The notes: generated from the letters alone by a model not told the origin. DNA of 64,000 nucleotides from an uncultured Ruminococcus sp. (GCA_902780505.1 CACZFN010000006.1:101557-165556); one strand, 5' to 3'. Counted from the stretch's first letter, positions 17,779 to 26,545 are shown. Program-made: numbers and translations.

Positions 17779-18180
17779 TTATGCCAGGAGAGCGCCGAGC
17801 TTACGGCAGTTTTCAAGCGCTTCGTCATCGGGGGCTTCATTTGCCGTAACGCCGTCGGAAACAAGTTCTGCACCTGCTGCCTTTACACGTTCTTCCCAGT
17901 TGCGCATCCATTCACCGTCGCCCCAGCCGTAGGAACCGAAAAGCCCTACTTTCTTGCCCGAAAGCTTGCTCTCTATATTTGTGAAGAAAGGCTCGAATTC
18001 GTCCTCCTCAAGTACCTCTGCCCCCATTGCAGGGCAGCCGAATGCAAATGCATCATATTCATCAGCATTGCCCGAAAAATCGGAAACCGTTACAGCGCTT
18101 ACATTTGCGCCCTCTGCTACTGCGTTTGCCATAGCCTCGGTATTGCCTGTGCCACTCCAATAAATTACTGCTGTTTTCAT
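17779..18180 (-). CDS. Flavodoxin
   Basis: A 133-residue FMN protein: phosphate loop YWSGTGNTEAMANAVAEG at the N-terminus, aromatic-rich isoalloxazine loops (FGCPAMGAEVLEE and SYGWGDGEWM). It carries electrons at low potential and commonly replaces ferredoxin when iron is scarce. AGGAGG followed by TCTTTTTT sets ATG 18180 as the start. It lies between a DUF3793 gene and a DtxR-family gene, consistent with induction by metal limitation. Confidence 0.93.
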   Translation of the reverse strand: MKTAVIYWSGTGNTEAMANAVAEGANVSAVTVSDFSGNADEYDAFAFGCPAMGAEVLEEDEFEPFFTNIESKLSGKKVGLFGSYGWGDGEWMRNWEERVKAAGAELVSDGVTANEAPDDEALENCRKLGALLA

Positions 18181-18196
18181 AAAAAAGACCTCCTGT

Positions 18197-18766
18197 TTAT
18201 ATTCCAAGCGCCTGATAGATATCAAGGCCCCTGTTTAGTTTACTGCATAAATATTCCCTGCATCGCTCAAAGCTTCTGAATGTTTTTTCGGCGCTTTCGG
18301 TATCCGAATAGACCTTCCAGCAGCCGCACAGCTTGAAGTTCTCACCGCCGTTTTCAATAAAGCCGAGCACATCATCAACAGGGTATCCGAGAAATAAGCC
18401 TATCTCGTGCGGGAATCCCCCGCCGTTTTTTATACGCTCACTAAGCCTGTCAAGGCAGGCGTCTGTATCAAGTGCAGGGCTGTACCCATAGCCTGAAAGC
18501 AAAGCACGGACACGTTTGTTTTCAAGCTGTGCCCGAAGAAGTCCCCTCTGAAAGACCATTATCAGCACACGCCTGCCGCAGCTGCACATAAGCCGCATTT
18601 CAAGCCCGCGGCACGCTGCTTTTGAGTTGAAAATATCCGCATTGCCGCGCACATCAAACTCCTCGCTGTCAAGTGAGAGCAGGCACGCGCATTTTATCCC
18701 GCAAAGGGCGGGGGCGGAGTTAAAGGCTATCTTTTTTTCAAATAAGCGTTGTTCGGTAAGGGACAT
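18197..18766 (-). CDS. DUF3793 protein
   Basis: A 189-residue cysteine-containing soluble protein. HEIGLFLGYPVDDVLGFIEN, CGCWKVYSDTESAEKTF and RCREYL are the family hallmarks of DUF3793, which in Clostridia is often found next to flavodoxin and ferrous-iron transport genes. Function is unknown; conserved cysteines (PALCGIKCACL, CSCGRRV) could bind a metal or heme. First gene of the operon; the operators and promoter lie 60-145 bases upstream. An AAGGAGAAAACC ribosome site precedes the ATG. Confidence 0.8.
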   Translation of the reverse strand: MSLTEQRLFEKKIAFNSAPALCGIKCACLLSLDSEEFDVRGNADIFNSKAACRGLEMRLMCSCGRRVLIMVFQRGLLRAQLENKRVRALLSGYGYSPALDTDACLDRLSERIKNGGGFPHEIGLFLGYPVDDVLGFIENGGENFKLCGCWKVYSDTESAEKTFRSFERCREYLCSKLNRGLDIYQALGI

Positions 18767-18824
18767 ATCCGGTTTTCTCCTTATATAATATGATATATTA
18801 TACCCGAAATTGACGATATTGTAA

Positions 18825-18840
18825 GTTAGATATAGCTAAC
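18825..18840. promoter_or_regulatory. DtxR-family operator 1
   Basis: GTTAGATATAGCTAAC, an inverted repeat of GTTAG-N6-CTAAC (14 of 16 positions pair). It resembles DtxR/IdeR boxes and lies in the early transcribed leader of the DUF3793 operon. Confidence 0.75.
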
Positions 18841-18858
18841 CTTGCATCAAAATAAAAA

Positions 18859-18874
18859 GTTAGTATTAGCTAAC
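18859..18874. promoter_or_regulatory. DtxR-family operator 2
   Basis: GTTAGTATTAGCTAAC, with the same GTTAG-N6-CTAAC arms as operator 1, centred 34 bp away. It begins 8 bp downstream of the -10 hexamer, covering the expected transcription start. Confidence 0.75.
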
Positions 18875-18881
18875 CGTATAT

Positions 18882-18910
18882 ATTATAGCAGACTGTTACT
18901 TTTTTGTCAA
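18882..18910 (-). promoter_or_regulatory. Sigma-A promoter of the DUF3793-flavodoxin-regulator operon
   Basis: Minus strand: TTGACA (18905-18910), 17-bp spacer, TATAAT (18882-18887); both hexamers perfect. A promoter this strong needs a repressor, which the two operators just downstream supply. Confidence 0.9.
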
Positions 18911-18992
18911 GGGGTTTTTGAAATTTATTAAAATAATTTTCTTAACAAATTGTAACTTATTTAAGATACCGCATTAAGTGGTTTTTCCTTGC

Positions 18993-19021
18993 TTGACTTT
19001 AGCTTGCTAAAATGGTATAAT
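18993..19021 (+). promoter_or_regulatory. Sigma-A promoter of the EAL gene
   Basis: TTGACT (18993-18998), 17-bp spacer, TATAAT (19016-19021), 48 bases before the GTG start. Diverges from the metal-regulated promoter about 80 bp away; the 303-base intergenic region holds nothing else visible. Confidence 0.85.
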
Positions 19022-19069
19022 TAAACTGTATTACTATGCGTGGGAGATTTATGATAAGGGGGTGAGCCT

Positions 19070-21022
19070 GTGGTAAATGCAGGATCAGAGATAGTGAAGC
19101 TTGTCTATTTTGATTACTGTGCGTGTATCGTGCTTCTGATGATATTTGTGTCGACTGTGCTTCGTAAGATGACAAAGGGCAGGCTCAACCGATATTTTTT
19201 GGAGCTTGTGATAACTGCGCTTATAGCGTCGGCCGTGGATATCTCGGCGGTGACACACGATAATGCGCTGTTGGATAATACTTCACTCAGGTCATTTGAA
19301 CACTGTGTGTATCTTCTGTTTCATTCAATGACAACGCCGGTATTCGCTGTTTATGTCACCGAGCTTACAGGTACAAAACATCTTATCCGACGAAATAAGC
19401 TGATGATGATCGTGTCAAGCCTGCCTTATATCGTGCTTATTGGGGCTTTTCTTCTGAACCCTGTACTTAAAAAGATGTTTTACATTGACGGCGGCGGGCG
19501 CTATGTCAGGGGCGAATGGTTCATACTGATGTATATATCCACAGCCTTTTATGTAGCTTTTGCAATGTATCTGATTATCAAGTACCGAAAGAGTATCGCC
19601 TTCGGCAGGTGGCTTTCGCTTATCGTGCTTATAGTGTTTATGCTTGCGGCGGTGGCGGTGCAGTATTTTAAACCCCAGTACCCTGTAGAGATGTTTTCAA
19701 ATGCCGTCGGGCTTTTGTTTATATCCGTAATGGTGCAAAGGCCGGAGGAGATAATAGACGTAGAATCCGAAGCTAAGAGCCGCAATGCCTTTAATGCTGA
19801 TGTACAGCGTGCTTTTGATAACGGCAGGCGCTTTTGTATGATATCGGTAAAGCTTCTTAATGCCCATTCATTCGGTGATATACTGAGCTATGACGAAAGC
19901 CTGACACTTTTAAAGGAAACAAGGAGCAGGATAGCAAAGGAAACCGTCAGGTATGAAATGTTTACCGAGATATACTACCTTAGAAACGGTGTTTTTGTGC
20001 TTTTGCTCGACAATAAATATCTGGAAGATATCGGCGATCTGGCAAAGGAGATCTACAGCGCAACGAGTGAGCCGATAACCGTAAAGGATATGCAGATAAA
20101 CCTTGTAAGCGCCGTCTGCATAATAAACTGCCCCGAGGATATAGCGTCACTTGCGGATTTTTCGGCGTTTATTTCACATTCCGTCGGGCATGAAACGGCG
20201 GGTGTCAGCAGGGCTTATGATATTCTTAATTCGGATAACTATGATATGATAGTTGATATGGATGGTATTATCGGACGGGCCCTGACCGACGGCGGGCTGG
20301 AGGTATACTACCAGCCGATATATTCGACAGAGGAAAACCGCTTCAATTCAGCCGAGGCGCTTTTAAGACTGAAAGATCCCAAGTACGGCTTTGTGCCGCC
20401 TGATATGTTCATACCCGTTGCCGAGCAAAACGGCGCTATACATAAGATCGGTATGTTCGTGCTTGAAAGCGTATGCCGCTTTATAGCAAGTGAGGAATTT
20501 GAAAAACTCGGGATAGACTATATAGAAGTAAACCTTTCGGTCGTTCAGTGTATGAATGCCACACTTGCAGATGACATAATGGGCGTTATGAAAAAATACG
20601 GCGTAGGGTTTGATAAGATAAACTTAGAGATAACCGAATCATTTGCGGCATACTATCAGAACACAATGGCGGCAAATATCTCGCAGCTGCTCGAAGCGGG
20701 GATAACCTTCTCGCTTGACGATTTCGGTACGGGGTATTCAAATATGCAGAGCATAGCGTCACTTCCGCTTGTCATCACAAAGCTTGACAAGACATTTGTG
20801 GATATGAATACCGAAAAGGAAACCGTTGTGGTCGAGCGTTCTATCGATATGATAAAGGCACTTAAAATGAAGATAGTCGTTGAGGGCGTTGAAACAAAGG
20901 AGATGCTAAAGCGCTTTTCAGACCTCGGGTGCGAGTATATACAGGGGTACTATTTTTCAAAGCCGCTGCCAAGAGAGCAGTTTGAGAGCTTTGTTCTGGA
21001 TTTTAACAACGGGGAGTATTAA
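19070..21022 (+). CDS. Membrane c-di-GMP phosphodiesterase (7TM - degenerate GGDEF - EAL)
   Basis: A 650-residue protein. The first 225 residues hold about seven hydrophobic helices; then comes a GGDEF-like fold without the GGDEF signature (about 235-375), so it is not a cyclase; then a full EAL domain (about 395-645) with SAEALLRL (EAL), EVNLS, NLEITES, LDDFGTGYS, KLDKTF, VVEGVET and YIQGYYFSKP. All catalytic elements are present, so it should hydrolyse c-di-GMP. Start is GTG with GGGGGTGA upstream and a consensus promoter. It resembles membrane sensors that lower c-di-GMP and favour motility. Confidence 0.92.
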   Translation: MVNAGSEIVKLVYFDYCACIVLLMIFVSTVLRKMTKGRLNRYFLELVITALIASAVDISAVTHDNALLDNTSLRSFEHCVYLLFHSMTTPVFAVYVTELTGTKHLIRRNKLMMIVSSLPYIVLIGAFLLNPVLKKMFYIDGGGRYVRGEWFILMYISTAFYVAFAMYLIIKYRKSIAFGRWLSLIVLIVFMLAAVAVQYFKPQYPVEMFSNAVGLLFISVMVQRPEEIIDVESEAKSRNAFNADVQRAFDNGRRFCMISVKLLNAHSFGDILSYDESLTLLKETRSRIAKETVRYEMFTEIYYLRNGVFVLLLDNKYLEDIGDLAKEIYSATSEPITVKDMQINLVSAVCIINCPEDIASLADFSAFISHSVGHETAGVSRAYDILNSDNYDMIVDMDGIIGRALTDGGLEVYYQPIYSTEENRFNSAEALLRLKDPKYGFVPPDMFIPVAEQNGAIHKIGMFVLESVCRFIASEEFEKLGIDYIEVNLSVVQCMNATLADDIMGVMKKYGVGFDKINLEITESFAAYYQNTMAANISQLLEAGITFSLDDFGTGYSNMQSIASLPLVITKLDKTFVDMNTEKETVVVERSIDMIKALKMKIVVEGVETKEMLKRFSDLGCEYIQGYYFSKPLPREQFESFVLDFNNGEY

Positions 21023-21043
21023 GCCCCGTAAGGAGGAATATAA

Positions 21044-21463
21044 ATGATAAGTGACGTGACGCTGCTTGCCGGATCGCAGATGCAGAATGTCTACACACCG
21101 CTGCCGTTTGCGGCACATCTGGTATTTTGCATAATTGCCACTGCCGTTTACTGCACGCAGTATTACAGGAAGAATGCACCGCATTATCTGCTGCTCGCAC
21201 TTGCGGTGGACGGGACGTTTCTGACGCAGATAAGTACGGATTCTATCTTTATCATGATGCTTGGTATGGTAGAACTTGCTTTCCTTATCGCGGCGGGCGT
21301 GTTCGCGTATAAGTATTCAAAGGAGCAGAAAGCAAAGGAAGCGGCGGAAAAAACAGAAGAAAAAGCCGACGGCACCCCCGATAAGGAGGAAGAAGGGGAG
21401 GACACCCCCGAAGCACCGAAAGAGGAGAAAAAGGATATAGTAAACGACGCCTTTGATGACTGA
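21044..21463 (+). CDS. Small membrane protein with acidic/lysine-rich tail
   Basis: A 139-residue protein with three hydrophobic segments in the first 90 residues (FAAHLVFCIIATAVYC, HYLLLALAVDGTFL, IFIMMLGMVELAFLIAAGVF) and a long charged cytoplasmic tail of Lys/Glu/Pro (EQKAKEAAEKTEEKADG...). No family is recognised. GGAGG precedes the ATG 21 bases after the EAL stop, so it is probably co-transcribed and may be a partner of that membrane enzyme; that is inference only. Confidence 0.65.
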   Translation: MISDVTLLAGSQMQNVYTPLPFAAHLVFCIIATAVYCTQYYRKNAPHYLLLALAVDGTFLTQISTDSIFIMMLGMVELAFLIAAGVFAYKYSKEQKAKEAAEKTEEKADGTPDKEEEGEDTPEAPKEEKKDIVNDAFDD

Positions 21464-21471
21464 GGTTTGAA

Positions 21472-22422
21472 ATGAAGATATGTATTTTAGATGCCGAAAC
21501 GGTAACAAGAAATGACGTTTTGCTTGATAGTATAACGGAACTTGGTCAGGCAAGGGTGTTCGGGTTTACGAAAAACGAGGACGTTGCAGACACCATAGGT
21601 GATGCCGATGCCGTGATATGCAATAAATGCCTTATCACGGAAGAAGTCTTTGAAAAGTGTAAAAACTTAAAATACGTCGGGCTTTTTGCCACGGGGTACA
21701 ACAACGTTGATGTAAAAGCAGCGTCTGCTCACGGGGCAGTCGTCTGCAATGTGCCGAGCTATTCTACGGCAGCGGTGGCACAGCATACATTTGCGTTTAT
21801 ACTGGAATATTATTCTAAAATATCCGAATATATAAAAATGACTGCTGACGGCGGGTGGATAAATTACAAGCTGTTTTCAAACTTCTGCATACCAACGGCA
21901 GAGGTTGAGGGACAGACGCTTGGGATAATAGGCTACGGCAGCATAGGCAGGCGCGTAGCAGGCATAGCAAGGGCGTTTGGCATGAAGGTCATCACATACA
22001 CACGTTCACCTGAAAAGGTCGATGACGGGACTGAATGTGTCGGGCTTGAAACGCTTTTGAGAGAAGCTGATGTAGTGTCACTCCACTGTCCGCTTACCGA
22101 AGAAAACCAAAAAATGATAGATGCGGGCGCACTTGGCCTTATGAAGCCGACGGCGCTGCTTGTGAACACTGCAAGGGGCGGGCTTGTGGACGAGGCTGCA
22201 CTGAGTACGGCACTGAAAGAAAAAACTATAGCCGCGGCCTGTATTGATGCGCTGACTTCAGAGCCTATGCAGGAGGACTGCCCGCTTTACGGGCTTGATA
22301 ACTGCTTTATCACGCCGCACGTAGCGTGGGCACCAAAAGAAACGAGAGAGCGCCTTATAGAGCGTGTCGCCCAAAACCTGAAAGCTTGGCGTGACGGTTC
22401 ACCTGTAAATGTGGCAAACTAA
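21472..22422 (+). CDS. D-2-hydroxyacid dehydrogenase (glycerate dehydrogenase-like)
   Basis: A 316-residue NAD-dependent dehydrogenase. The NAD site IIGYGSIGRRVA, catalytic Arg in NTARGGLVDE, Glu in the DALTSEP region and His in ITPHVAWA are all in order. The closest match by pattern is glycerate/hydroxypyruvate reductase. It begins 9 bases after the small membrane protein and may be in the same transcript. Exact substrate cannot be fixed by sequence alone. Confidence 0.85.
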   Translation: MKICILDAETVTRNDVLLDSITELGQARVFGFTKNEDVADTIGDADAVICNKCLITEEVFEKCKNLKYVGLFATGYNNVDVKAASAHGAVVCNVPSYSTAAVAQHTFAFILEYYSKISEYIKMTADGGWINYKLFSNFCIPTAEVEGQTLGIIGYGSIGRRVAGIARAFGMKVITYTRSPEKVDDGTECVGLETLLREADVVSLHCPLTEENQKMIDAGALGLMKPTALLVNTARGGLVDEAALSTALKEKTIAAACIDALTSEPMQEDCPLYGLDNCFITPHVAWAPKETRERLIERVAQNLKAWRDGSPVNVAN

Positions 22423-22466
22423 AAAAACAGTTATCCACCTGACACAAGGGGCTGTGGCAAGTCAGA

Positions 22467-22501
22467 TTTAACGCAGCAGCTCTGTTTGCTGTTAAAAAAG
22501 T
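22467..22501 (+). repeat. Imperfect hairpin with short dispersed repeat
   Basis: TTTAAC...GTTAAA form an imperfect stem. The segment CTGTTTGCTGTTAAAAAAGT (22482-22501) recurs, with one extra G, at 33633-33653. It lacks a T-run on the + strand, so it is not an obvious terminator. Confidence 0.4.
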
Positions 22502-22550
22502 GGTTAGGTATTGACTAAACAAAATAGACTGATAAAGGCAGGGAGGTTTT

Positions 22551-23069
22551 ATGTCCGAATACTGGGATATGTATGACAGGCAGTTAAGGCCGCTTGGTAA
22601 AACAATACTGAGAAATGACAATATGAAAATGCCAAAGGGTGAGTTTCATATCGTTGTCAATATTCTTTCGGTAAACCGCGAGGGGCAGATACTTATAACA
22701 AAACGCCACCCCGATAAGCCCTATGGAAATATGTGGGAGATATCGGGCGGCTCTGTACTTGCGGGGGAAAGCCCGACAGACGGCGCAGTAAGAGAACTTT
22801 ACGAGGAAACAGGCCTGAAAGCAGATGTCAGCGCCCTTAGATATATGGGGCAGATAATCAGGGAACGATCGGGCTGTATCCATAACTTCTACCTGTTTGA
22901 GGGGGATTTTACCGATAAGGATATCACCTTGCAGGCGGGCGAAACGGTGGACTATAAACTGACGTCTGCCGGTGAGATAGAGCGTATGTCACAAAACGGG
23001 GAGTTTCTTGATTTTGCATATAACAGAATGCGTGCAGTCTACGGGGATATATTCTTTTATCACAGATAG
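22551..23069 (+). CDS. Nudix hydrolase
   Basis: A 172-residue Nudix protein. The Nudix box is GGSVLAGESPTDGAVRELYE followed by ETG, with every metal-binding Glu in place; upstream LITKRHPDKPYGNMWEI resembles the IPP isomerase/Nudix group. It cleaves a nucleoside diphosphate-linked compound, identity unknown. GGGAGG precedes ATG 22551. proB starts 25 bases downstream, so this gene probably leads the proBA operon, an unusual companion for proline synthesis. Confidence 0.85.
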   Translation: MSEYWDMYDRQLRPLGKTILRNDNMKMPKGEFHIVVNILSVNREGQILITKRHPDKPYGNMWEISGGSVLAGESPTDGAVRELYEETGLKADVSALRYMGQIIRERSGCIHNFYLFEGDFTDKDITLQAGETVDYKLTSAGEIERMSQNGEFLDFAYNRMRAVYGDIFFYHR

Positions 23070-23094
23070 ACTATATAAGGAGAGAGAACAGAAA

Positions 23095-23889
23095 ATGTCA
23101 TACTTAAAGGAAAAGAAGCGTGTTGTAATAAAGCTTGGAACATCAACGCTGACACACAGGACCGGCAGACTGAATATAAGGCGGGTAGAAAACCTTGTCA
23201 GGAATATCGCCGATCTTCAGAATGCAGGGCACGAGATAATACTTGTATCAAGCGGTGCGGTCGGGCTCGGCGTGGCAAAACTCGGCCTTATGGAAAAGCC
23301 TAAGGATACCCCTTCAAAGCAGGCGTGTGCGGCGGTAGGTCAGTGTGAGCTTATGTACCTTTATGACAAGCTTTTTTCGGAATACAGCCTGAATGTGGCA
23401 CAGATGCTCCTTACCAAATACATACTGCTTGAGGGCAGGAAGGCAAATGTTCAGAATGCACTTGAAAGAATAATACAGCATGGTGTGATACCTGTTATAA
23501 ATGAAAATGATACTGTTGCCATTGATGAACTCGAACTTGAAGTGGGGGAAAATGATTCACTTGCGGCAACTGTTGCGGCACTTGCAAATGCGGATCTGCT
23601 TATAATCCTTACGGATATCGACGGCCTTTATGACGGCGATCCGAGAAATGATCCAAACGCTAAGCTTATCCCCGTTGTTGAGGAGATAACCGACGATATA
23701 AGGGAGCTTGCGGGCGGTTCAGGTACAAGACTCGGCACAGGCGGAATGATAACAAAGCTCAATGCCGCACAGATAGCAAATGATAATGGCATAGATATGA
23801 TAATCATAAACGGAAAGAACCCCGACAACCTGTACTGGCTTTTTGAAAACGGAGAAATGGGAACGCTGTTCAGGGCTAAGAGATCATAA
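23095..23889 (+). CDS. proB: Glutamate 5-kinase
   Basis: A 264-residue amino-acid kinase that phosphorylates L-glutamate at the first step of proline synthesis. VVIKLGTSTLT, EIILVSSGAVGLG, VIPVINENDTVA and SGTRLGTGGMITKL are the family motifs. It lacks the C-terminal PUA domain of E. coli ProB, as many Gram-positive enzymes do. AAGGAGAGA places the start at ATG 23095; an upstream extension would overlap the Nudix gene. proA follows after 29 bases. Confidence 0.95.
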   Translation: MSYLKEKKRVVIKLGTSTLTHRTGRLNIRRVENLVRNIADLQNAGHEIILVSSGAVGLGVAKLGLMEKPKDTPSKQACAAVGQCELMYLYDKLFSEYSLNVAQMLLTKYILLEGRKANVQNALERIIQHGVIPVINENDTVAIDELELEVGENDSLAATVAALANADLLIILTDIDGLYDGDPRNDPNAKLIPVVEEITDDIRELAGGSGTRLGTGGMITKLNAAQIANDNGIDMIIINGKNPDNLYWLFENGEMGTLFRAKRS

Positions 23890-23918
23890 ACCAAATCATC
23901 TGAAAGGGAGTAATCAGG

Positions 23919-25172
23919 ATGTTAAACTACATAGAACAGTTAGGCTATAATGCTTCACAGTGTAAGATGACACTTGCAAATGCGACTACTGAGGAGAAGA
24001 ATGCGGCACTTATGGAAATGTCACACGTTCTTCGCAGGTATAAAAAGGAGATAATAGCGCAAAACGAGATAGACCTTGACAACGGCAGGCACCGCGGGCT
24101 TTCACAGGCATTGCTTGACAGGCTCATGCTCAACGAAAAGCGCATCGATGCCATGGCAGATGCCTGCGAGCACCTTTGTGTTCTTGAAGATCCTGTCGGG
24201 GCAGTGGACGGCGGGCATCTCTCGCCTAAGGGTATGCGTATTCTGAAAACGAGGGTGCCGCTCGGCGTCATCGGGATAATCTTTGAATCCCGCCCGAATG
24301 TTACAGTTGATGCGGGGGCGCTTTGTCTTAAATCGGGCAACTGCTGTATATTAAGGGGCGGCAAGGAGGCTATAAATACCAATATAACACTCTGTGCGCT
24401 TATGCGTAAGGCGCTCAAAGCCGCAGGGCTTCCCGAAGACTGCATACAGCTTGTGGAAAATACCGAACGTGAAATGGCCGTGCTTATGATGAAGTGCAAC
24501 GAATATATCGACGTACTTATCCCGCGCGGCAGTGCAAGGCTTATACAGGCAGTTGTAAAACAGGCGACTGTTCCTGTAATAGAAACAGGTGCGGGCAACT
24601 GCCACGTTTATGTTGACAGCACAGCAGAGATCGGTATGGCAGTGAATATTGTTGACAACGGCAAGACACAGCGGCCGAGCGTTTGCAATGCGATAGAGAC
24701 CGTACTTGTTCACAGGGATATAGCAGAGGATTTTCTTCCCAGGATGAAGGCGCAACTTGACAAGCATAATGTTGAGCTGAGGGGCGACGAGATAACAAAA
24801 ATGATACTTGGTGACTGCGTTATCCCCGCAACTGAGGACGACTATGCCGCAGAGTTCGGCGATTACATACTTGCAGTAAAGGTAGTGGACAGCTTGGGTG
24901 AAGCCATAGAGCACATCAGCAGGTATTCTACGGGACATTCCGAGTGCATAGTTACCGAGAGCCTTTTTGCAGCAGACGAGTTTCAGAAACGCATTGATGC
25001 TGCGGCAGTATATGTAAACTGCTCAACAAGGTTTACAGACGGCGAGGAGTTCGGTCTTGGGGCAGAGATAGGTATTTCCACCCAGAAACTCCATACCCGT
25101 GGCCCTATGGGGTTAAAGGAACTTACAACAGTCAAGTACCTTATAAACGGCAGCGGTCAGATAAGGGAATGA
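23919..25172 (+). CDS. proA: Glutamate-5-semialdehyde dehydrogenase
   Basis: A 417-residue NADPH-dependent reductase of glutamyl-5-phosphate, the second step of proline synthesis. GVIGIIFESRPNVTVDAGAL, CCILRGGKEA, VIETGAGNCHVYVD (near the active site), the catalytic Cys in the KTQRPSVCNAIET stretch, and LGAEIGISTQKLHTRGPMGL all match ProA. Full length. AAAGGGAG precedes the ATG. A long terminator hairpin follows. No proC is in the window. Confidence 0.96.
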   Translation: MLNYIEQLGYNASQCKMTLANATTEEKNAALMEMSHVLRRYKKEIIAQNEIDLDNGRHRGLSQALLDRLMLNEKRIDAMADACEHLCVLEDPVGAVDGGHLSPKGMRILKTRVPLGVIGIIFESRPNVTVDAGALCLKSGNCCILRGGKEAINTNITLCALMRKALKAAGLPEDCIQLVENTEREMAVLMMKCNEYIDVLIPRGSARLIQAVVKQATVPVIETGAGNCHVYVDSTAEIGMAVNIVDNGKTQRPSVCNAIETVLVHRDIAEDFLPRMKAQLDKHNVELRGDEITKMILGDCVIPATEDDYAAEFGDYILAVKVVDSLGEAIEHISRYSTGHSECIVTESLFAADEFQKRIDAAAVYVNCSTRFTDGEEFGLGAEIGISTQKLHTRGPMGLKELTTVKYLINGSGQIRE

Positions 25173-25188
25173 ATGCAGTGAATAACAT

Positions 25189-25227
25189 AAAAAGACACTT
25201 TTGCCCAATGAGCAGAAGTGTCTTTTT
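25189..25227. terminator. Bidirectional terminator between proA and the Nudix gene
   Basis: AAAAAGACACTT (25189-25200) with AAGTGTCTTTTT (25216-25227); the stem extends inward with TGC/GCA. A-run and T-run flank it, so it works on both strands. Confidence 0.9.
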
Positions 25228-25229
25228 GA

Positions 25230-25649
25230 TTACTTAGGACATATATCAAAGTGCAGTTTCATTATTTCGAGCATATGCCCGATATTCCCCTCGCCTGCAA
25301 AGCGTTCCATATCGAAAAAATCCTCACGCATCGGCACCCAGAGCAGTTTGTTTTCGTCACCGCTGACCTCCGTTTCCTTTTCAAGTGTGCCCGCATAGAC
25401 TTCCACATAGCAGTTGTCAAGCGGGTAATCAAATGTAAGAAAGCGTGTGAGCGTGATGTCCTGCCGCGTGAGTCCCGTTTCTTCGCAAAGCTCTCTGTAT
25501 GCGGCTTCAAGGTGGTCTTCGCCGTCTTCTATCTTTCCGCCGACGAGGTTTAGTTTGCCCTTATAAGGCTCTTTAAGGCGCCTGCACATAAGCCAGTCGC
25601 GTTTGTTGTTATGTACTACAGCTATACAGTTATAGCCCTGTGTTGTCAT
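25230..25649 (-). CDS. Nudix hydrolase, MutT-like
   Basis: A 139-residue Nudix protein. The box is GGKIEDGEDHLEAAYRELCE followed by ETG, with all metal ligands; CRRLKEPYKGKLNLVGGK resembles clostridial 8-oxo-dGTP diphosphatases. The most likely role is nucleotide-pool sanitation, but substrate is unproven. AGGAGG lies upstream of the ATG. It is the last gene of the exporter/glycosyltransferase cluster before the terminator. Confidence 0.85.
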   Translation of the reverse strand: MTTQGYNCIAVVHNNKRDWLMCRRLKEPYKGKLNLVGGKIEDGEDHLEAAYRELCEETGLTRQDITLTRFLTFDYPLDNCYVEVYAGTLEKETEVSGDENKLLWVPMREDFFDMERFAGEGNIGHMLEIMKLHFDICPK

Positions 25650-25693
25650 TGTGATCCTCCTTATAGCGTGCCCCGGTATGGGCGGCTGCCGGC

Positions 25694-26527
25694 TTAATCT
25701 CTTAAAAGCTTTTTGTAGAAGACCTCAGTAAGCTTGGGCGGCATAACAAAGATAAACAGCTGCCCCAGACAGGGTATCAGAAAATCAGTAAAGTGTGAAA
25801 ACCCCTTTCGCCAGATCCTGTAGCGGACACTGATGAAAGCTTTGGTATTTGCCAGATTGCGCCTGCGCCTGTAGTTTTCTTTAGTAACCCTGTAGTTTAC
25901 CAAAGACTGCGGTATATTCCTGCCTACAGCCCCCGCAGAAAGCATATTCACAACGAACTCGTAATCCTCACATCTTTTTATATTGCTGTAGCCGCCGATA
26001 CGCTGTGCCATATGCTTTTTGTAGCATAGTGTCTGGTTGTTAAATGGGTTGCGGCGTCTTGCGTATTTGTGAATGTCACGGTTTTTAGCCGGCGTTTTTT
26101 TAATGGCTATCTCTCTGCCCGTGTCGCTGTCAAATTCGGTGATATAAGCGCCCACCATATCGACTTCGGGGTGGTTTGCAAAAACCCTCATAGAAAGTTC
26201 GCACCTGTCAGCCCTTGCAATATCATCGGAATCCATTTTTACAATGTATTCGTGCCGGCAGGCTTTAAGCCCCTTGTTTGCACACATTCCTACGCCGCAT
26301 TTTTCTGATCTTACCACACGTATATATTTTTCATTCTTCATATATTTTTCTATGACAGCATCAAGTTCGGGCGTCAGTTCACCGTCGGTGACTATCACAA
26401 AATCATCTGTCGGGTAGGTCTGCGCTAAAATGCTTTCTATGCTTTTTGCAAAGAATTCCGCATTTTCTCCCGCGTATACAGACATAAGCACGCTGTATGC
26501 GGGAAGTTCGTTGTTCTGTTTTGCCAA
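25694..26527 (-). CDS. Glycosyltransferase family 2
   Basis: A 277-residue GT2 enzyme, cytoplasmic face of the membrane. N-terminal SVLMSVYAGENAEFF, SILAQTYPTDDFVIVTDG, the metal/nucleotide motif VKMDSDDIA and the late CEDYEFVVNML (base motif ED) are present. A hydrophobic stretch near the C-terminus (FLIPCLGQLFIFVMPP) may attach it to the membrane. It lies 18 bases after the polysaccharide ABC ATPase, so it probably adds a sugar to the exported glycan. Confidence 0.85.
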   Translation of the reverse strand: MAKQNNELPAYSVLMSVYAGENAEFFAKSIESILAQTYPTDDFVIVTDGELTPELDAVIEKYMKNEKYIRVVRSEKCGVGMCANKGLKACRHEYIVKMDSDDIARADRCELSMRVFANHPEVDMVGAYITEFDSDTGREIAIKKTPAKNRDIHKYARRRNPFNNQTLCYKKHMAQRIGGYSNIKRCEDYEFVVNMLSAGAVGRNIPQSLVNYRVTKENYRRRRNLANTKAFISVRYRIWRKGFSHFTDFLIPCLGQLFIFVMPPKLTEVFYKKLLRD

Positions 26528-26545
26528 GCTTATGCCTTCTTTCCT

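Noticed and set aside
18781-19069. Riboswitch (FMN or metal type) upstream of the flavodoxin operon
   Set aside because: No conserved riboswitch core was seen; protein operators over the promoter explain the region.
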